A model generated the notes under the pieces. It was not told where the DNA came from, searched no databases, and saw only the letters and a program-made list of their open reading frames with translations. From NCBI GenBank assembly GCA_001632435.1, contig KV423918.1, positions 62,001-126,000 of the forward strand: a DNA stretch of 64,000 nucleotides. The letters run 5' to 3'. Positions 58,336 through 64,000 of the stretch are shown piece by piece. The position numbers and the translations under genes were made by a program. This DNA is from Calocera cornea HHB12733. Taxonomy: Eukaryota; Basidiomycota; Dacrymycetes; Dacrymycetales; Dacrymycetaceae. The first letter of the stretch is position 1. Each line of letters opens with the position of its first letter.

Positions 58336-61300
58336 ATGTTCAACGTGCTGCTGGCCCTGCGTCGCGCACCCGCACAACTAGGCCATGCAGCACTAGCGAC
58401 ATCCAATTTACGACGGCCACCTTCTCCGACTATCTATCCAGATGCAAGACGGTCTGCAGCGACGCTCACGGGGCACGTCGAGCCCGCGCCGGCGGCGAGC
58501 GTCCTTGAGCCCGAGCCGGCCGAACCGCTACCTCATTCCGATCTGCAAGAGTTCATCACCATCCTATCCACGGCCGACTCGCTCTCCCCAGCGGCTGTCT
58601 CTCGATCAGCTGCACGCGTCATCCGCTCTTCGGTGAAGAATGGCAACGTTGCCGAAGCAGTGATTATTCTCTCCGCCCTTCGAGCCGCCAACGATCGCCG
58701 GACTGTCTCTGGCAACGCCGCCCGCTTTCCGCTGCGGCTCCCGTCTACCACCCTCGTCCATGGGCTGCTGCAACAGAATAACATTCACCAGGCCGCACGT
58801 TTTGCTCGAGATGTGATGCCGGTCCAAGAGCACCTCTTCAGGGTGAAGACAATCGACGTCGTCATCAAAGCACTGTGCCCCGCGCCTGCACCCGGCGAGG
58901 TCGGTGGGAGGAGTGCGAGCGAGCGGATGACCATGTGGAAGAGGAGCCTATGGACCAGGGAAGGATGGAAACTGAAGCCGCTACCACTTCGCGGCAGTCC
59001 CGAGTCGCTCGCACCGCTTGCGTGGCCGACTTCCGCCCCGGTTGCCTACCCCTCGCCTCCTTTCGCCGCGCCCGGTCAAACCGCCTCGCCACATCTGGAC
59101 GTCAACCATCCTTTGCGCGTGCAGGCCGATCCACAGGAGCGGGGCCAGGGCCTGACCGCCTCGACCCGCATGGCGATTGCTCTCCTTGCCCAGGCGCGAC
59201 GGACCAAGCAGAGACGGACGAATGACATGTACAAGCGCGTGGTCGACGTCTGCCTCTTCCAGGGCGAGATCGTCACTGCGACACTGCTCTTCGCCATCCT
59301 GCTTTACGACTTACGCAAGAGTCAGATGCGACAACAGCCCTCGGAAACCCTGGAGAATACCGAGAGCGTACTGGACACTCCGGCAGGAGAGCAGGCCATT
59401 CGTCGTTTCTGCCTGAACCGAGGCTCGCTCCGCTGGACCGAGTTCCAGGCAAAGGAGATCTACGAGCGGTTCCAGGCAGGGATCGGAGATTGTGCCGAGC
59501 TGCCCGAGGGCGACCACCCGTCGACAGCTTGGAACTTGATGAGGAAGATCAACTGGGAGATGAGCGAGCTCGAGAATCGGGACAGCCGAGAAGCGAACCG
59601 TGCGCGCGGCATACTGGCGACTATGTGGCTCCTGTGGGGAATGCCGTTCCCCCAAATTTCGCTGCTTATCAAGTGCCTATACTCGGTCAAGAAAACTGAG
59701 ACACCATGGCCTCCATGGGGCGACCAGCGTTCTACGCTGTATGGGTTCTGCCATGCGGTGCTGGCCAGGGAGACGGTCAGGCTCACGGCACTCGGCAGCA
59801 AATATGGCGATGATCCGACGAAGCAGCCACCCCCGGATTTGCGCTCTTGCAACACCCTGCTGCATTATAACCTTCGACATCGATTATCACCAAGCATGGC
59901 AGAAGCCATTCTTCACCACATGGAGCATAAGCGAGACCCTCCAATCCAGCCCGATCAAGCAACGTATGGGATCCTTCTACGAACCGCGTCTCTGCTGCGT
60001 CAGAACGGTACCGCAGGTCAGATCCTTCAACGCTTTGCGGGTGCCAAGGGAGAAGAGATTGTCTCGACCTTGGCGGGACTGGAGGGAACATTTCCTGCTA
60101 AGTACATGTCTCCTAACGAAGTCTTCCGTGCCCCTTTAGCCATCAACTTCCCCGTCGAATCCACGAGCTCTGTACCTCTGCCGGAGATCCAACTTGGTGA
60201 TCTGAAAGGAGCTTCCGAACACGTCATCAATTCTATCATCGCTCACTACATTTCCACCGGCCGCGTCGACCTGGTTGTCAGGATCATCCCAACATTCCTC
60301 CCAACGCTGCAAGGTCGGATCTTGGATAAAGACGAGCGGATTGCTGCTCTTCACCGAATGGTCGTCCTTGGACCGGCGACTTTCACCTCGCTCCTTAACG
60401 CCTGCGTCAAGGCTGGGAAAACCGGATTGGCAGAGCGGATATGGCGGCTTGCTATGGTGGCTGAGCGTGCCAGTTGGAGTAATGGTCCATGGGGCGAGGC
60501 GAGGCATGGATGGTTGCTTGGTATTGAGACGTATACGCTCATGATGCAGCTGTATGCGAAGGAAGGCCGGATCGGTCTCATCAAGATCAAGCGTGCCAAG
60601 GAAGAGTACATCGAAGTTATGCGAAAGCGCAACTTGTACGCAGTTGGGTGGGGCCGCGAGCTCCAGTATCCTGCACCGCAACACCGCGACTTGCCCCCGC
60701 ACGGTGAAATAGCCCAAGTCCGCGAGCGATGGCTCGTAGCGCGGCAACAGGGGATCCGGTTCATTCGATCGACGCGATACGGAGGGATGGAGGTCTTCCG
60801 CCGAGTACAACAGACAATGCGGCCCCGTCCCATTCCGGAGAAGATCGCATACGACCCGCGGGCCACAAGGCGCTTCATGACGCGCCCGATGCCCGACGCC
60901 CGATTCTTCAACGCCTGCCTGGACCTGTTTGGGAGGGTTCAGTCCATGCATCAGCGACGTGAGCAACCGAGGAGGCGGGGCGTGTGGATGCGCGCGTACC
61001 ACAAGGCGCTGGAGGACATGTCGCGGCACCGCCTGCGCAAAAAGCGGGACGATTTCCTGCCGTACATCCTCGAGTGGATGCGCCAGCTGCGGTTCCCCAT
61101 CCCGGTCGCGTTCGCCCACGTGCAGTCGAAGACCGACGACACCCCGCACGGGTTCGCCGCGCCCGAGCTGACAGCGGCGCACCTCCGCGCGCGGCAGCAC
61201 GTGCGCCCGTTCGCGTACCGCGACCCGCCGCCGGAGAAGCTGTTCCAGCCGTTCCGGATCCCGGTGACGAAGGACCGCGGGCTGCCCATCAAGCGCAGGG

Positions 61301-61704
61301 GCGACTTCCCCCGCGGTCGCGCGAGGAGGAGCATCGTACACCGGTTCTGGCCTAAGGAGTATGATGGGCTGAGCCCTGAGCAGGCGGCGGCACGGTATGC
61401 GCGGGATCGGGCTGAGAAGAGGAAGAGGAAGAAGGAGGCTGAGCCGGCTGATGAAGGAGGGGAGAGGACAGACCCGACGCAGGAAGAGCGTGAGGCAGTG
61501 GAAGAGCAGGTGAAGGAGCAGGTTGTTCCCGCTGCGGTTGTCTCCACCCCGAGCCGGTGGGACGTGGGGTCAACACGCTCCCACAGCGCCATGTACCCGC
61601 GGCGGCGGGCAGTGGTACGGCCGTCCCTGCCCGAGGTGGAGCCGGTGCACATCGGGGACGGGTCGGCGGCGGACCGGGCGCTCGCATTCGCATTCTCGAT
61701 GTAA
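58336..61704 (+). CDS. mitochondrial PPR-like protein
   Basis: Single-exon gene, 1122 residues, remarkable here because most neighbours have introns. The N-terminus MFNVLLALRRAPAQLGHAAL is Arg-containing, amphipathic and acid-free, a good mitochondrial presequence. Helical-repeat segments resemble pentatricopeptide repeats: LVHGLLQQNNIHQAARFARDV, TSLLNACVKAGKTGLAERIW, ETYTLMMQLYAKEGRIGL, and ARFFNACLDLFGRV. The C-terminal 250 residues are Arg-rich and then acidic/Lys-rich (RKRKKEAE). A role in mitochondrial RNA stability or translation is likely from the family but not shown. Convergent with the IF-3 gene, 33 bp apart, itself a mitochondrial translation factor. Individual repeats are too degenerate to count by eye. 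Confidence 0.75.
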   Translation: MFNVLLALRRAPAQLGHAALATSNLRRPPSPTIYPDARRSAATLTGHVEPAPAASVLEPEPAEPLPHSDLQEFITILSTADSLSPAAVSRSAARVIRSSVKNGNVAEAVIILSALRAANDRRTVSGNAARFPLRLPSTTLVHGLLQQNNIHQAARFARDVMPVQEHLFRVKTIDVVIKALCPAPAPGEVGGRSASERMTMWKRSLWTREGWKLKPLPLRGSPESLAPLAWPTSAPVAYPSPPFAAPGQTASPHLDVNHPLRVQADPQERGQGLTASTRMAIALLAQARRTKQRRTNDMYKRVVDVCLFQGEIVTATLLFAILLYDLRKSQMRQQPSETLENTESVLDTPAGEQAIRRFCLNRGSLRWTEFQAKEIYERFQAGIGDCAELPEGDHPSTAWNLMRKINWEMSELENRDSREANRARGILATMWLLWGMPFPQISLLIKCLYSVKKTETPWPPWGDQRSTLYGFCHAVLARETVRLTALGSKYGDDPTKQPPPDLRSCNTLLHYNLRHRLSPSMAEAILHHMEHKRDPPIQPDQATYGILLRTASLLRQNGTAGQILQRFAGAKGEEIVSTLAGLEGTFPAKYMSPNEVFRAPLAINFPVESTSSVPLPEIQLGDLKGASEHVINSIIAHYISTGRVDLVVRIIPTFLPTLQGRILDKDERIAALHRMVVLGPATFTSLLNACVKAGKTGLAERIWRLAMVAERASWSNGPWGEARHGWLLGIETYTLMMQLYAKEGRIGLIKIKRAKEEYIEVMRKRNLYAVGWGRELQYPAPQHRDLPPHGEIAQVRERWLVARQQGIRFIRSTRYGGMEVFRRVQQTMRPRPIPEKIAYDPRATRRFMTRPMPDARFFNACLDLFGRVQSMHQRREQPRRRGVWMRAYHKALEDMSRHRLRKKRDDFLPYILEWMRQLRFPIPVAFAHVQSKTDDTPHGFAAPELTAAHLRARQHVRPFAYRDPPPEKLFQPFRIPVTKDRGLPIKRRGDFPRGRARRSIVHRFWPKEYDGLSPEQAAARYARDRAEKRKRKKEAEPADEGGERTDPTQEEREAVEEQVKEQVVPAAVVSTPSRWDVGSTRSHSAMYPRRRAVVRPSLPEVEPVHIGDGSAADRALAFAFSM

Positions 61705-61737
61705 TACCCCTCGTGCAAATGTAAATTACTCATCACC

Positions 61738-62637
61738 CTAACTAGTTTTCTTCGGTGCAAAGAACATCTGCGTGTGCCTCCTGCCGCGCTTCTGCTCCTG
61801 CACCTGCACGGCGATGTCCTCGACGAGCTTGAGGATCCTACTCTCGAGCTGATGCCGCTTGTCGTCGCCTGGCGGGCGGGTGTTGGGCTTGGCAGCAATG
61901 AGCACGCTGACCCTCCTGCCCTGGCCGAGGGCCTCGACGAGCTTGTCCATCTTGTGCGCCAGGTCGCCGGGCTCGACGCTCCACGTGAGCTGGACCTCCT
62001 TGTCGCTCTTGTCCGCCAGCCGGTGAGCCTTGGCAGCGTCCTTGCGCGCGCGCTCGGCCCGCCGGTCCTCCTCATGATTCCCGATCTTCACCACCGCCGG
62101 GCTGTCCTGCACGAGGACGACGTACCTCTTCCTGCTGTCGATGCGCGCGAGGATGTCGGCGAGCTTCTCGGGCGGCTGCAGCACGCCCGTCGCGTCGGGC
62201 ATCTGCACGTACTCGTGCGGGATGTCCCGGTTCCGCAGCGCAGCCGGCTTCTTCCCGTTCCCGCTGGCGTTCGGCTCCCTGAGCGCAGCGGGCGCTTGGA
62301 ACGCAGTAGAGGGCTCGGTCTCCTTGGCCACGTCGAAAGCGAGGTACTGTACGTGCACCACGGGAGCGTCGGGCCGGGGCGCCCGCTTGGGCGGCGGGCC
62401 GGGGTCGACGAGGTCCGCCTGGGCGAGCTCGCGCGGGTTACTGAGCGGCGAGCCGTAGCCGTATCTGGAGACGGAGGAGGAGTGGCGCGGGAGGAGGATG
62501 GGGAGGGCGGGTGCGGGCGAGCGGGCGGGGATGCGTCTGGGCAGCTCGGGGGAAGGGGCGTGGTGCGGTGCTGCTGCTGCGGTGAGAGAGGCGCGGGAGG
62601 TGCTCGCGATGCACGACGAGGTTTGCCGCGCGAACAT
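61738..62637 (-). CDS. mitochondrial translation initiation factor IF-3
   Basis: Binds the mitochondrial small ribosomal subunit and helps start-codon selection. Single exon, 299 residues. An Arg/Ser/Ala-rich presequence without acidic residues (about 1-60) is followed by a spacer and the IF-3 N domain beginning NRDIPHEYVQMPDATGVLQP, with LADILARIDSRKRYVVLVQD. The linker is Lys/Arg/Asp-rich (EDRRAERARKDAAKAHRL). The C domain has DKEVQLTWSVEPGDLAHKMDK and LVEALGQGRRVSVLIAAKP, and the tail is basic (KRGRRHTQMFFAPKKTS). These match IF-3 secondary-structure blocks, though fungal IF3mt proteins are divergent. The 3' end lies 33 bp from the PPR-like gene's stop. Confidence 0.85.
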   Translation of the reverse strand: MFARQTSSCIASTSRASLTAAAAPHHAPSPELPRRIPARSPAPALPILLPRHSSSVSRYGYGSPLSNPRELAQADLVDPGPPPKRAPRPDAPVVHVQYLAFDVAKETEPSTAFQAPAALREPNASGNGKKPAALRNRDIPHEYVQMPDATGVLQPPEKLADILARIDSRKRYVVLVQDSPAVVKIGNHEEDRRAERARKDAAKAHRLADKSDKEVQLTWSVEPGDLAHKMDKLVEALGQGRRVSVLIAAKPNTRPPGDDKRHQLESRILKLVEDIAVQVQEQKRGRRHTQMFFAPKKTS

Positions 62638-62947
62638 TTTTAGAGGTCGGCGAACGGGATGGTGTCTGTGGTTTGATCAGTACAGCGGTTCATGTGGATT
62701 GGAGAGTGGATCTGCACCTCTAGTCAGAATACAGCAGGTGCACACTCTTATTGCCCAATGTCAGTTGCAGGCAGAATCGAACACTGTTGCAGGAGAACGC
62801 CGACAATGGTATGCTGCGAGGGAAGGGTGCGCCTTTCCGACCCATGCTTCTCTCGGCTCCGGCGTCATCTCCGGCCCCTAGGCGTCATCGCCGCCCCTAG
62901 TCCCTCCCGCTGTTCCCTCCTCCGACTCATCATTCCAGTTCCAGTCC
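62638..62947. promoter_or_regulatory. divergent promoter region
   Basis: 310 bp between IF-3 (-) and the Atg14-like gene (+). A GGCGTCATCTCCGGCCCCTA / GGCGTCATCGCCGCCCCTA imperfect direct repeat lies at 62862-62899; CGTCA is half of a CRE site. Confidence 0.45.
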
Positions 62948-64000
62948 ATGCTCAAGCCGCGCCGCCCGTCCACAAACACACGCGCAGCACACCCCGCTCC
63001 CGCTCCTGCTCACACCGCCCTGCCACAAGCACACGCACCACCACCAGCGACTCATCCGCCCGCAGCAACGGCCAGGAAGGATGCCGAGCCGAGACCCCAA
63101 CCGGGCGGGAGCGCGGCGGTGAGTGGCAAGGGGCGAGCGTCAGGAGCCGCCCCCGCTGCCGCTGCTGCTCCATCTTCCTCTGCTGCTGCAAGTGCGAGCA
63201 CGAGTACTTCTGCGAGAGGCGCTCCGGAGAGCTCCAACACCCCCGGAAGGAGGAGCCTGCATACCATGGAGTGCGCGACGTGCGAGCGGAGCCAGCGCCG
63301 GTTCTTCTGCGCTAACTGCGTGTCCAACTAGTGCGTCCTTTCCCTTCCCCTCCTCAACATCCCATTACCGTATCTGACAATGGAGTAGCATACGCGACTT
63401 CCGCCTCGCCCAGTCGCGCGTCGAGGTAGACCGGCAGAAGCTGCAGGAGGGCGTGAAGCAGCTGCTGGACCTGCTCGAGCCGCGGCGGAGGGAGAAGGCC
63501 ACGCGGACGATGCTTGTTGACCGGACGCGGGAGATCCGGCGGGAGGTGGAGCGGCTCAAGAAGAAGGGCGACGAGCGTGCGTCCTTTCCCTTTTCCCGCT
63601 GGTGTGCGATGGGCTGATAGGGAGCAGTGCGGGAGAAGGTCCGCGCAAGGCGGGACGACCTGCAGCGGCGGCGGCAGGGGTTATCCCGCGCTCAGCAGGT
63701 CGTCAGCTCCCCACTCACCTTCACCCCGCTCACGGCCGCGCAATCCCGGCTCGACACACTCTCCGACCGGCTCGCCCTCGCCCGGCGCGGCCTCGCCCTC
63801 CTCCTCATGGAGGTGTTCGACCTCCGCCAGTCCGCCTCGGGCGAAGCAACCATCGTCGGGCTGCCCTTCCCGCGCCCGGGGGACCACAGGCACGTCAAGC
63901 CCGAGCAGATCAACGGGGTGCTCGTGCACACACTGCACTTCCTCCACCTGCTCGCGTACTACCTCGGCGTCAAGCTCCCCTTCGCCGTCTCCTGGTCCGG
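62948..64000 (+). CDS. Atg14/Vps38-like autophagy PI3-kinase subunit (3' partial)
   Basis: Probable autophagy-specific subunit of the Vps34 PI3-kinase complex. Exons 62948..63330, 63389..63576, 63628 to the window edge; 314 residues seen, gene continues. A Pro/Ala-rich disordered N-terminus (about 1-105) leads to CATCERSQRRFFCANC, a CxxC-x9-CxxC cluster like the cysteine motif of Atg14/Barkor. A coiled coil follows (LAQSRVEVDRQKLQEGVKQL through LRRRRQGL, Arg/Glu/Leu heptads), then the BARA-like start with SRLDTLSDRLALARRGL, TIVGLPFPRPGD and INGVLVHTLHFLHLLAYYLG, which in Atg14/UVRAG proteins forms the membrane-binding part. The Cys cluster favours Atg14 over Vps38/UVRAG. Confidence 0.85.

Noticed and set aside
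60136..61341. 401-codon minus-strand frame under the PPR-like gene
   Set aside because: Arg/Leu/Pro-rich shadow frame of a GC-rich exon, no motif, no splice signals.
61774..62643. 289-codon plus-strand frame opposite IF-3
   Set aside because: Antisense shadow; the minus strand carries the presequence and both IF-3 domains.

Overview
The window is nuclear DNA of a filamentous-type or yeast-like basidiomycete, most likely a tremellomycete (Trichosporonales/Tremellales-like). The evidence is about 20 protein genes split by many very short introns (mostly 45-66 bp, GTRNGT donors, CTRAY-like branch sites), GC-rich codon use, proline/serine/glutamine-rich disordered proteins, and eukaryotic nuclear gene families throughout (Ist3, Dpb2, Elg1, Csn12-type PCI, Fmp27, Atg14, mitochondrial IF-3). 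Nothing prokaryotic, viral or organellar is seen. Exon models below were built by hand from splice sites and reading-frame continuity; in nearly every case the exon lengths sum to a multiple of three.

Layout. 1-2448: 3' part of a disordered protein gene. 2648-3716 (-): Ist3/RBMX2 splicing factor. 3794-4353: a possible small inverted-repeat element. 4445-5854 (+): LigB/DODA-type extradiol dioxygenase. 6415-7394 (+): Sdt1/Phm8-like HAD nucleotidase. 7395-10350: gene-poor, with one small C2H2 zinc-finger gene. 10351-12474 (+): tandem pair of thioredoxin-fold proteins with identical exon lengths. 12792-14051 (-) and 14498-15817 (+): a divergent pair (conserved orphan; multi-pass membrane protein) sharing a promoter with a TGACGTCA palindrome. 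17131-20179 (+): 997-residue disordered PPxY protein with four copies of a KERPSWY motif. 20180-22732: long intergenic stretch with a 24-C run and a 471-bp CTAGAT-rich element with 35-bp terminal inverted repeats. 22733-24674 (+): DHA2-type MFS transporter. 25073-25152: tRNA-Leu(AAG). 25537-29880 (+): tandem amino-acid (LAT/methionine-type) permeases.

30027-32070 (-): Dpb2, subunit B of DNA polymerase epsilon. 32848-34831 (-): bHLH transcription factor. 36087-39101 (-): Elg1/ATAD5 PCNA unloader with an N-terminal PIP box, divergent from 39506-41105 (+), a PCI protein of the Csn12/Thp1/PCID2 family; their shared promoter carries two inverted MCB (ACGCGT) sites. 41352-42227 (-): orphan. 42615-43638 (-): SDR, divergent from 44452-45254 (+), a haloacid-dehalogenase-like hydrolase. 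45397-54962 (-): a 3017-residue Fmp27/Hobbit/BLTP2 lipid-transfer protein. 55311-57651 (-): DUF2985-like membrane protein. 58336-61704 (+): mitochondrial PPR-like protein, convergent with 61738-62637 (-), mitochondrial IF-3. 62948-end (+): Atg14-like autophagy protein, cut by the window edge.

The genes do not form one pathway; this is an ordinary fungal chromosome arm. The linked themes are DNA replication (Dpb2, Elg1), mitochondrial translation (PPR-like, IF-3), membrane lipid traffic/autophagy (Fmp27, Atg14) and nutrient transport (two permeases, MFS). I did not find a convincing new multi-gene system. The most novel items are the CTAGAT-rich TIR element, the KERPSWY-repeat protein, and the paired thioredoxin-fold genes that have lost the second cysteine of CxxC.
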